Shown here piece after piece: positions 57,297 through 64,000 of a stretch of DNA of 64,000 bases. How positions within the stretch are numbered: the stretch's first letter is position 1; each line of letters opens with the position of its first letter. This DNA is from CAVTWH01 sp963850915 (GTDB taxonomy: Bacteria > Actinomycetota > Actinomycetes > Mycobacteriales > Micromonosporaceae), in the NCBI GenBank assembly GCA_963850915.1, contig CAWKND010000004.1, forward strand, positions 620,001 through 684,000, in the 5' to 3' direction. The notes under the pieces are model-generated. The model searched no databases and was not told the origin of the DNA. It saw nothing but the letters and a program-made list of their open reading frames with translations. The position numbers were made by a program, and so were the translations under genes.

Positions 57297-60071
57297 CTAT
57301 TCGGTTCGGTAGACGATGCGGCGCAGTAGCGCGTCCTGCAGGTGCTCGTGCGGCTCGCCGTCGACCTGCGGCGGATCCCAGGCGCCGTCACCGCGCAGCT
57401 CGAACGCGGAGCTACGGTCGGACATCGACAGGTCGAGTACCCGGACCAGCTCCGCGCGCGCGGTCGGGTCGGTCACCCGGACCAGCGCCTCGACCCGCCG
57501 GTCGAGGTTGCGGTGCATCAGATCCGCCGACCCCATCCACACCTCGTGGTCCGCCCCCGGCTGGTCGCCAGCTTCGGGCGCCACACCGAACCGGAAGATG
57601 CGCGAGTGCTCCAGGAACCGGCCGAGGATCGAGCGCACCCGGATGTTCTCCGACAGGCCGGGTACCTGCGGCCGCAGCGTGCAGATGCCGCGTACCACCA
57701 ACTCCACCCGTACCCCGGCGATCGAAGCGCGGTACAGCGCGTCGATCACCTCCTCGTCCACCAGTGAGTTCACCTTGAATTGCACCAGTGCGGGCTGCCC
57801 CGCAGCGGCCAGCTCCGCCTGCTGGTCGATGCGCTCCACGATCCCCGAGCGCACCCCGTGCGGGGCCACCAGCAGGCGCCGGTACCCGGTCTGCCGGCTG
57901 TACCCGGTGAGTACGTTGAACAGGTCCGTCAGATCGGCGCCTACCTCCGGATCGGCGGTCAGCAGACCGAAGTCCTCGTACAGCCGGGCGGTCTTCGGGT
58001 GGTAGTTGCCTGTTCCGATGTGCGCGTACCGCCGGATCCGGTCCCCCTCCTGGCGTACCACCAGCGCCGCCTTGCAGTGCGTCTTCAAGCCCACCAGCCC
58101 GTAGACCACGTGGCAGCCGGCCTTCTCCAGCGTCCTGGCCCAGCCGATGTTGGCCACCTCGTCGAAGCGCGCCTTGATCTCCACGATCACCACCACCTGC
58201 TTGCCCGCCTCGGCCGCGTCGACGAGCGCGTCGACCACCGGGGAGTCGCCGCTGGTGCGGTAGAGCGTCTGCTTGATGGCCAGCACGTTGGGGTCGGCCG
58301 CGGCCTGCTCGATGAAGCGCTGCACGCTGGTGGAGAACGAGTGGTAGGGGTGGTGTACCAGGATGTCGCCGTCGCGCAGGGTGGCGAAGACACTCCGGGG
58401 TACCTCGCCCTCGGCGAAGCGCGGATGCGTCGCGGGTACGAACGGGCGGTCCTTCAACTCCGGCCGGTCGGTCTCGTCGTACACCTGCCACAGTGCGGAG
58501 AGGTTGAGCAGCCCGGGTACCCGCAGCACGTCCTGCGCATCCATGTCGAGTTCGCGGATCAGCAGCTCCAGTACGTGCTCGGAGACGGTGTCGGCCACCT
58601 CCAGGCGTACCGGCGGCCCGAACCGGCGCCGCGCCAACTCCCGCTCCAGCGCCTGCAGCAGGTCCTCGTCCCGGTCGTCGTCCAGCTCCACCTCGGCGTT
58701 GCGGGTCACCCGGAACAGGTGGTGCTCGACGATCTGCATGCCGGAGAAGAGTTCCCCGAGGTGCGCCGCGATCAGCTCCTCCAGCGGCAGGAACCGGCCC
58801 GGGTCGGCGCGTACCAGCCGGGGCACGTTGTTGGGTACCTTCACCCGGGCGAACAGCTCCGGCCCACCGTCCGGGTCGCGGACCAGGACGGCCAGGTTCA
58901 AGGACAGCCCGGAGATGTACGGGAACGGGTGCGCCGGGTCGACCGCGAGCGGAGTCAACACCGGGAAGATCTTGTCCCGGAAGTACCCGCGCAGCCGGCT
59001 CTTCTCGTCGTCCTTCAGCTCCGCCCAGGTGACCAGGGATACGCCCGCGTTCTCCAGGTTGGGCAGCACGTCCTCGGCGAAGCAGCGGGCGTGCCGGGCG
59101 ACCAGGTCGGCACTGCGCGCGGTGATCCGGTCGAGTTGGTCGCGCAGCGACAACCCGCTGCGTACCGGCAGCCCGGTCTGCTGGCGCCGCTTCAGCCCGG
59201 CGACCCGGACCATGTAGAACTCGTCCAGGTTGGTGGCGAAGATGGCCAGGAACTTGGCCCGCTCCAGCAGTGGCGTCGACGGGTCCTCGGCCAGCGTGAG
59301 TACCCGCGCGTTGAAGTCGAGCCAGGACAGCTCCCGGTTGAGGAACCGGTCGTCGGGCAGCGAAACACTCGCGTCGGTCGGCTCGGTGGGGGTCGGCGGG
59401 TGCCCGTTGCCGGCCGTGGTCGGCGGTACCGGCGCCTCGTCAACCGGCGTTTCGGCGCTCCCGCCCTGGTCAGCGGTGTCCGTCGCGGTCGCCCCGCCGA
59501 CCCGGCCGTCCGACCCGGCGCGCTCCTCCGCCCCGCCGCTCTCCGCCACGACAGTGCCAGTTCGCGCCCTGCCGTTGGTCGCTGCCCTGCCGTTGGTCGC
59601 GGCTGTGCCGCTGGCTGGAGCGGCGGCGCCGACCGCGGCCGTGCGTAACGTCCGGGCAGCGCTGGTGGCGGCTACCTTGCCGTTGGCCGAGGCTGCGCTG
59701 GTGGCGGCTGCTTTGTCGTTGGCCGGAGCTGCGCTCGTGGCCGGTGCCTTGCCGTTGGCCGCAGCCAGCGCGCCGGCTGAGCCAACCCTCCGCCGGCTCG
59801 CGGCCGGTCGGACAGCGGGCGTCGAGCCGATCGCAGTCGGCGGTTCCGCCGAACCCGGGCGGTCAGCCGAGTCTGGTAGCGCCGGGTCTGCGAGTCCGGT
59901 CGAGCCTGGAAGTGCGGCGGGATCGACAGGCGCCACTGCCTCGGCGATCGGCTGGGGAGCCGCGGACGCGGCCTCGGGGCTGAGCGCGCCCGCCCGTGAA
60001 GTACGGGGCGAGGCGGCGGTACCGGGGCGCCGGCGCGGCTGGGGGGCGGTGTGACGAGGAGCGGCTGGCAT
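57297..60071 (-). CDS. ppk: polyphosphate kinase with long N-terminal extension
   Basis: This 924-residue protein has a PPK1 core from about residue 240 (DRFLNRELSWLDFNARVL). The core includes ATNLDEFYMVRVAG, the autophosphorylated His in LVGLKTHCKAALVV, HIGTGNYHPKTARLYEDFG and LVAPHGVRSG. It makes polyphosphate from ATP reversibly. The first ~240 residues are Ala/Pro/Thr/Gly low-complexity sequence with repeats such as NGKAPATSAAPANDKAAATS, absent from typical PPK (about 690 residues). The ATG at 60071 has GAGG about 5 nt upstream; a start inside the extension cannot be excluded. Adjacent to the polyphosphate-binding CHAD gene. Confidence 0.94.
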   Translation of the reverse strand: MPAAPRHTAPQPRRRPGTAASPRTSRAGALSPEAASAAPQPIAEAVAPVDPAALPGSTGLADPALPDSADRPGSAEPPTAIGSTPAVRPAASRRRVGSAGALAAANGKAPATSAAPANDKAAATSAASANGKVAATSAARTLRTAAVGAAAPASGTAATNGRAATNGRARTGTVVAESGGAEERAGSDGRVGGATATDTADQGGSAETPVDEAPVPPTTAGNGHPPTPTEPTDASVSLPDDRFLNRELSWLDFNARVLTLAEDPSTPLLERAKFLAIFATNLDEFYMVRVAGLKRRQQTGLPVRSGLSLRDQLDRITARSADLVARHARCFAEDVLPNLENAGVSLVTWAELKDDEKSRLRGYFRDKIFPVLTPLAVDPAHPFPYISGLSLNLAVLVRDPDGGPELFARVKVPNNVPRLVRADPGRFLPLEELIAAHLGELFSGMQIVEHHLFRVTRNAEVELDDDRDEDLLQALERELARRRFGPPVRLEVADTVSEHVLELLIRELDMDAQDVLRVPGLLNLSALWQVYDETDRPELKDRPFVPATHPRFAEGEVPRSVFATLRDGDILVHHPYHSFSTSVQRFIEQAAADPNVLAIKQTLYRTSGDSPVVDALVDAAEAGKQVVVIVEIKARFDEVANIGWARTLEKAGCHVVYGLVGLKTHCKAALVVRQEGDRIRRYAHIGTGNYHPKTARLYEDFGLLTADPEVGADLTDLFNVLTGYSRQTGYRRLLVAPHGVRSGIVERIDQQAELAAAGQPALVQFKVNSLVDEEVIDALYRASIAGVRVELVVRGICTLRPQVPGLSENIRVRSILGRFLEHSRIFRFGVAPEAGDQPGADHEVWMGSADLMHRNLDRRVEALVRVTDPTARAELVRVLDLSMSDRSSAFELRGDGAWDPPQVDGEPHEHLQDALLRRIVYRTE

Positions 60072-60129
60072 GCCTCATCATCGCCTGCCAGCCTTAAGCG
60101 GGAAACGACCTTCCCGAAAACTCTTCAGG

Positions 60130-60354
60130 TCAGGCCATGGTAATGAGGGAGAGTTCGGTCACCGCACCGGACTCGTCGCGCACCAGGCGCAGCCGCTGCC
60201 CCTGGCGCAACAGGCGCAGCCCGGACAGCTCGAAGGCGTCGGCCGGGAAGGGCAGCTCGGAGCCGTCATCGAGCAGCACGGTACCGCTGCCCGAGGGCTC
60301 GTCGAAGCTGGCCACCGTGCCCTGGATCGTGCTCCGGCTGGTACTGCCCTGCAT
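60130..60354 (-). CDS. small OB/cold-shock-like protein
   Basis: This 74-residue protein contains TIQGTVASFDEPSGSGTVLLDDGSELPFPADAF, a cold-shock/OB-like beta pattern, then GLRLLRQGQRLRLV. It lacks the RNP aromatic motifs of true CspA proteins, so nucleic-acid binding is uncertain. The ATG at 60354 is chosen because TACCGT lies 7 nt upstream; a GTG three codons earlier is in frame. Located between ppk and fbiD. Confidence 0.7.
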   Translation of the reverse strand: MQGSTSRSTIQGTVASFDEPSGSGTVLLDDGSELPFPADAFELSGLRLLRQGQRLRLVRDESGAVTELSLITMA

Positions 60355-60361
60355 GCGGCTC

Positions 60362-60367
60362 ACGGTA
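60362..60367 (-). promoter_or_regulatory. leaderless -10 element of the small OB-like gene
   Basis: On the minus strand TACCGT, 7 nt, ATG at 60354. Confidence 0.55.
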
Positions 60368-60390
60368 GTGCATCGGTCACGAGGTATCGG

Positions 60391-61059
60391 TCACCCTGCA
60401 CCCGCCAGCAGTGCGGCGGTGTGCGCGCCGAGCCCGAGCGCCGCGGCGGCGGCCAGGTCGGCGGGGGTGTCCACGTCACGGCGCAGGGTCGGCCAGGCGC
60501 CGGTCAACGCGACCGCCCCGGAGGCCAGGTGCGCGCCGGCCGAGCCCGAACCGAAGTGCGGAGCGAGGGGGGTACCGGCCGGCGCGGCCAACAACGTGGT
60601 ACCGGTCCCCGCCGCGTCCGCCACGAATGCCCGGGTACCCGCCCGCTCCAGCGCCAGCCCGGACGCCTGCTCCAGCGCCTCGGCCAGCTCCGCCGGGTCC
60701 AGCGCCGGCAGGTCCCCCAGCAGCGCCGCCACTCCCAGCAACTCCGCTACCCCAGCGCCGCTGAGCTGGGCCGCGGCGTACCCGAGTGCCCCGTTCAACC
60801 CACCCGACTCGGGCTCGGGCAGCAGGCGTACCCCCGGCTTGTCCAGCTTCGCCAACCCCGGGTCCGCACCGACCACCACCACCTGGGCCACGACGGCGCA
60901 GCGGCGTGCCGCCGCGAGCGTGTCCAGTACCAGCGCCGTCACCAGCTCCTCGTGCGGTACCCCCGGCAGCCCGCCGCGCAGCCGGCTCTTGGCCGCCGCC
61001 CGGTGCTTCACCGGCACCACCACCGCCCAGCCCGCTGTCGCCACCAAGCCTTGAGTCAC
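60391..61059 (-). CDS. fbiD: 2-phospho-lactate / phosphoenolpyruvate guanylyltransferase
   Basis: This 222-residue nucleotidyltransferase makes the GDP-activated three-carbon precursor of coenzyme F420 (CofC in archaea, FbiD in actinobacteria). Motifs: WAVVVPVKHRAAAKSRL, ALVLDTLAA, GLNGALGYAA, LLGDLPALDP and RRDVDTPADL. Its gene position between ppk and gpsA agrees with mycobacteria. Other F420 genes (fbiA, fbiB, fbiC) are not in the window. The GTG at 61059 has GATGAT 6 nt upstream, so it is probably leaderless. Confidence 0.9.
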   Translation of the reverse strand: MTQGLVATAGWAVVVPVKHRAAAKSRLRGGLPGVPHEELVTALVLDTLAAARRCAVVAQVVVVGADPGLAKLDKPGVRLLPEPESGGLNGALGYAAAQLSGAGVAELLGVAALLGDLPALDPAELAEALEQASGLALERAGTRAFVADAAGTGTTLLAAPAGTPLAPHFGSGSAGAHLASGAVALTGAWPTLRRDVDTPADLAAAAALGLGAHTAALLAGAG

Positions 61060-61161
61060 ACCGACATCATCGCGCGCCACCCGCGCTGGTCCGCGCGCAC
61101 CGGCGGGAGGCATGATCTGCTGGTACGGACGCGCCAGGTCGGCGCCTCGGAGGGGAGTCCG

Positions 61162-61911
61162 GTGAGACCGCACGGGCTGGGGTTCTGGCAACGCTTCGCG
61201 GTGGGGCTGATCAAGCCCACCATGATCGTGCTGACCCGGCGCGACTGGCGGGGAATGGAGCACATCCCGGCGACCGGCGGCGTGATCATCGCGGCCAACC
61301 ATCCGTCGGAGATGGACCCGTTCACCATGTCGCACTTCATCTACGAGGCTGGCCGGTGGCCGCAGTTCCTGGGCAAGGCGAGCATCTTCCACATCCCGGT
61401 GGTCGGGCGGATCCTGTTGTCCTGCAAGCAGATTCCGGTCTACCGGGGGACCGCCGACGCGGCCAAGTCGCTCATCGCGGCGGCGGCGGCGGTACGCAAC
61501 GACGAACTGGTGATCATCTACCCGGAGGGTACGACCCCCAAGTCCGGTGACTTCTGGCCGATGCGGGGCAAGACCGGCATCGCCCGGCTCTGGCTGGACA
61601 CCGGCGTACCGGTGGTTCCGGTGGTCTCCTGGGGTCCGCAGCGCCTCTTCGACCCGCGGGAGGGCGAGGGCGGCCTGCACCTGCGCCCGAAGACGCCGGT
61701 GACGCTGGCCGCCGGCCCGCCCGTTGACCTGTCGAAGTGGGCCGGGGTCGAGCCGACCGGCGCCAACCTGCACGCGATCACCGACGAGATCATGGGCAAA
61801 CTCCGCCAGATGATGGCCGAGATCCGGGACGAGCAGCCGCCCCTGGATCCGCCACCTACCCCGGCCCGTCCCGCCGACCCCGTTACCCGGGCGCCGGAGG
61901 CGGAGGCATGA
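61162..61911 (+). CDS. 1-acyl-sn-glycerol-3-phosphate acyltransferase-like
   Basis: This 249-residue PlsC-family protein makes phosphatidic acid or a related acyl ester at the membrane. The catalytic H-X4-D is NHPSEMD (His47, Asp52); other motifs are KASIFHIPVVGRIL, VYRGTADA and YPEGTTP (120-126). The C-terminal 30 residues are Pro-rich. The GTG has GGAGGGGAG about 6 nt upstream. Its stop overlaps the gpsA start (ATGA), and both enzymes serve phospholipid synthesis. Confidence 0.92.
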   Translation: MRPHGLGFWQRFAVGLIKPTMIVLTRRDWRGMEHIPATGGVIIAANHPSEMDPFTMSHFIYEAGRWPQFLGKASIFHIPVVGRILLSCKQIPVYRGTADAAKSLIAAAAAVRNDELVIIYPEGTTPKSGDFWPMRGKTGIARLWLDTGVPVVPVVSWGPQRLFDPREGEGGLHLRPKTPVTLAAGPPVDLSKWAGVEPTGANLHAITDEIMGKLRQMMAEIRDEQPPLDPPPTPARPADPVTRAPEAEA

Positions 61912-62900
61912 GGGCGGCGGTACTCGGAGCGGGTTCGTGGGGTACGGCGTTCGCCAAGGTGCTCGCCGACGCCGGTACCGATGCGGTGCTCTGGGCCCGT
62001 CGACCGGAGGTCGCCCAGGCGATCAACGACTACCGCCGCAACCCGGACTACCACCCGACGCTGACCCTGCCGTCCCGGGTGAGCGCCACCGCCGATCCGG
62101 CGGTCGCGCTGCGCGGCGCCGAACTTGTCGTGCTCGCCATCCCGTCGCAGACGCTGCGGGCCAACCTGAGCGCCGTCGCCGACCTGATCGAGCCGGACGC
62201 CACGCTGGTCAACCTGATGAAGGGCATCGAGCTGGGTACGGCCAAGCGGATGAGTGAGGTGATCATCGAGGTGACCGGGGTGGCCCCGGACCGGGTGACC
62301 GTGCTCACCGGCCCCAACCTGGCACCCGAGATCGCCGCAGAGCAGCCGACCGCGGCCGTGGTCGCCAGCATCGACGAGGCCCGGGCACTGATGGTGCAGA
62401 AGGCGATCGCAACGCCGTACTTCCGGCCGTACACCAACGACGACCTGATCGGTTGCGAGCTGGGCGGCGCCGTGAAGAACGTGATCGCGCTGGCGTACGG
62501 GATGGCCAGCGCGCTCGGCTTCGGCGACAACACCCGGGCCACGCTGATCACCCGCGGACTGGCCGAGATCGCCCGGCTGGGTGTGCAGCTGGGTGCCGAC
62601 CCGCTCACCTTCGCCGGCCTGGCCGGCCTGGGTGACCTGGTCGCCACCTGCTCCTCGCCGCTGTCGCGCAACCGTACGTTCGGCGAGCACCTGGGGCGCG
62701 GCGAGTCGCTGGAGCAGGCGCAGGCGGCCACCCGGCAGACCGCCGAGGGCGTGAAGAGCTGCCTGGCGGTACGCGACCTGGCATACGCCCACGGCGTGGA
62801 GATGCCCATCACCGAACAGGTCGAGCTGGTCTGCCACGAGGGCAAGGACCCGCGGGTCGCGGTGGCCGCGTTGATGAGCCGCGAAACCAAGGCGGAGTGA
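61908..62900 (+). CDS. gpsA: glycerol-3-phosphate dehydrogenase [NAD(P)+]
   Basis: This 330-residue enzyme reduces dihydroxyacetone phosphate to sn-glycerol-3-phosphate for phospholipids. Motifs: AVLGAGSWGTAFAKVLAD, LAIPSQTLR, LTGPNLAPEIA, GCELGGAVKNVIALAYG (catalytic Lys) and FAGLAGLGDLVATCSSPLSRN. Length is normal. The start overlaps the acyltransferase stop and GGAGG lies upstream. The stop overlaps the next start (TGATG). Confidence 0.96.
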   Translation: MRAAVLGAGSWGTAFAKVLADAGTDAVLWARRPEVAQAINDYRRNPDYHPTLTLPSRVSATADPAVALRGAELVVLAIPSQTLRANLSAVADLIEPDATLVNLMKGIELGTAKRMSEVIIEVTGVAPDRVTVLTGPNLAPEIAAEQPTAAVVASIDEARALMVQKAIATPYFRPYTNDDLIGCELGGAVKNVIALAYGMASALGFGDNTRATLITRGLAEIARLGVQLGADPLTFAGLAGLGDLVATCSSPLSRNRTFGEHLGRGESLEQAQAATRQTAEGVKSCLAVRDLAYAHGVEMPITEQVELVCHEGKDPRVAVAALMSRETKAE

Positions 62901-64000
62901 TGCGGGCTTACGGGGACTCGACCCGGTGTGTACGGGCTGGCGTGCCGGCGGCGGTACCGGGCGAGCCGTTCCTGCCGGGGCCGGTACTCGCCGCCCCGTA
63001 CCACCTCGACCCGGAGCTCGGTCCGTCCGGCGCCGCCAACGGGTACGGGCGCACCGACAACCCGACCTACCGCGCGCTCGAAGCGGCGATCGGTGAGCTG
63101 GAAGGGGGCGACTGTGTCGTCTTCAGCTCCGGCATGGCTGCCGTCACAGCGGCGCTGCTGACCCTGGTACGCCCCGGCGACACCGTCATGTTGCCGGCCG
63201 ACGGCTACTACAAGACCCGTGCCTTCGCGGCGGAGATGCTCAAACCCTTGGGCGTCACCATCCTGGAGGTACCCACCGCCGGCCCGTACCCCTCCTTCGC
63301 CGGCATTTCGTTGGTACTGCTGGAGACGCCGGCCAACCCCGGCCTGGACGTGTGTGACATCGGCGCGCTGGCGGCCGCCGCACACGCGCACGGTGCGGTG
63401 GTGGCCGTCGACTCCACCACCGCCACTCCGTTGGGGCAGCAGCCATTGGCGCTCGGGGCCGACCTGGTGGTCGCGTCGGGTACCAAGGCGCTGACCGGCC
63501 ACTCCGACCTGCTGCTCGGGTACGCCGTGGCCGGCTCCGGGTTGGCCGAGCGGATCCGCAACTGGCGCAACGGCTCCGGCGCCATCCCGGGACCGTTCGA
63601 GGCGTGGCTGGCACACCGCTCGCTCGCCACCCTGGACCTGCGACTGAGTCGCCAGTCAGCCAACGCGGCCGCCGTGGCGGAGCTGCTCGCCGGCCACCGT
63701 TCGGTGTCGCACGTCCGCTGGCCGGGCCGGGTCGGCGATCCGTCCTATGAGATCGCCGCGCAGCAGATGCGCCGCATCCCGGGCGTCGTCACCTTCACCC
63801 TGCCGTCCGCCGCGGACGTGACCCGCTTCCTGCGGGCCAGCAAGTTGGTTTCGGCCGCCACGTCATTCGGGGGTACGCACACCACCGCCGACCGCCGCGC
63901 CCAGTGGGGCGATTCGGTACCGGAAGGCCTGGTACGCCTCTCCTGCGGCATCGAGGACACCGACGACCTGCTCGCCGACCTGTCCGCTGCGCTCGGGTGA
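62900..64000 (+). CDS. cystathionine gamma-lyase-type PLP enzyme
   Basis: This 366-residue Cys/Met-metabolism PLP enzyme is complete, with its TGA being the last three bases of the window. Features: YGRTDNPTYRALE, FSSGMAAVTAALL, LLETPANPGLDVCD, VVAVDSTTATP, the PLP lysine Lys196 in ASGTKALTGHSD, and a C-terminal VRLSCGIEDTDDLLADL. It could act as cystathionine gamma-lyase, gamma-synthase or a relative; in actinobacteria this short form is usually called cystathionine gamma-lyase. Translationally coupled to gpsA. Confidence 0.88.
   Translation: MRAYGDSTRCVRAGVPAAVPGEPFLPGPVLAAPYHLDPELGPSGAANGYGRTDNPTYRALEAAIGELEGGDCVVFSSGMAAVTAALLTLVRPGDTVMLPADGYYKTRAFAAEMLKPLGVTILEVPTAGPYPSFAGISLVLLETPANPGLDVCDIGALAAAAHAHGAVVAVDSTTATPLGQQPLALGADLVVASGTKALTGHSDLLLGYAVAGSGLAERIRNWRNGSGAIPGPFEAWLAHRSLATLDLRLSRQSANAAAVAELLAGHRSVSHVRWPGRVGDPSYEIAAQQMRRIPGVVTFTLPSAADVTRFLRASKLVSAATSFGGTHTTADRRAQWGDSVPEGLVRLSCGIEDTDDLLADLSAALG

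Noticed and set aside
55556..57391. Longer CYTH-CHAD protein starting at 57391
   Set aside because: The extra 97 residues translate the 14-bp repeat array and the end of ppk; the leaderless start at 57100 gives the EEERKFEV family N terminus.

Overview
This is a 64-kb stretch of a high-GC actinobacterial chromosome. The gene content and order fit a Micromonosporaceae-type organism. From memory, the backbone gatC-gatA-gatB ... ilvB-ilvN-ilvC-serA-leuB ... tRNA-Gln/tRNA-Glu, ndgR-type regulator, leuC-leuD-hupB-mutT1-ppk-fbiD-gpsA is shared with Mycobacterium and Streptomyces. Family or genus was not tested. Two base-level habits stand out. The word GTAC is several-fold more frequent than composition predicts. 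Many genes also have a -10 hexamer (TAnnnT-like) ending 6-8 nt before the start codon, which indicates leaderless mRNAs.

Layout. 0-5.3 kb: the 3' part of a GGDEF-EAL protein, then the glutamyl-tRNA(Gln) amidotransferase genes gatC, gatA and gatB, with a frameshifted small membrane gene and a small conserved gene between gatA and gatB. 5.3-11.6 kb: a membrane phosphoesterase, a PQQ-type sugar dehydrogenase lipoprotein, a D-2-hydroxyacid dehydrogenase, a PH-domain protein and an AlkZ-like DNA glycosylase. 11.9-13.3 kb: glyA behind a ZTP riboswitch. 13.4-17.1 kb: a secreted GH5 mannanase/cellulase with CBM2 and two paralogous membrane proteins, one frameshifted. 17.1-25.3 kb: ilvD, a frameshifted membrane GGDEF-EAL gene, and the ilvB-ilvN-ilvC operon behind a transcription attenuator. 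25.6-28.9 kb: mannosyl-3-phosphoglycerate synthase next to serA; both enzymes use 3-phosphoglycerate. 29-31 kb: an APH-type phosphotransferase of foreign composition and an ApbE-like protein. 31.2-39.4 kb: leuB, ilvE, a PadR pair, a tyrosine phosphatase, a PRC-barrel protein, and cimA behind a second attenuator. 39.4-49.3 kb: membrane proteins, an exonuclease/endonuclease-type hydrolase, a fadB/fadA beta-oxidation pair, DUF1295, a methyltransferase, a frameshifted conserved gene, a UBP zinc finger and an FAH-family hydrolase. 49.4-50.7 kb: tRNA-Gln, tRNA-Glu and a nucleotidyltransferase/HEPN pair. 50.9-53.7 kb: the divergent IclR (NdgR/LtbR-type) regulator and leuC-leuD. 53.9-60.4 kb: an HU-like protein with a Lys/Ala tail, a NUDIX-histidine phosphatase, a CYTH-CHAD protein, ppk and a small protein. 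60.4-64 kb: fbiD/cofC, plsC-like, gpsA and a cystathionine gamma-lyase-type enzyme that ends exactly at the window edge.

How it works together. The window holds ilvD, ilvBNC, leuB, ilvE, cimA and leuCD, so every step of branched-chain amino-acid synthesis except leuA and threonine deaminase is here. Two of these transcripts begin with 11-codon leader peptides that carry Ile/Val/Leu codons, followed by hairpin-terminator structures. A third unit, leuCD, faces its probable IclR regulator. A polyphosphate group (CYTH-CHAD, ppk) sits at the end.

Five genes look broken by a one-base (or net two-base) length change. All lie in G/C-rich or repetitive sequence, so assembly error must be excluded before calling them pseudogenes. 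Short 13-18-bp tandem repeats recur in at least seven places, inside and between genes. I saw no CRISPR array, insertion sequence, prophage or plasmid origin.
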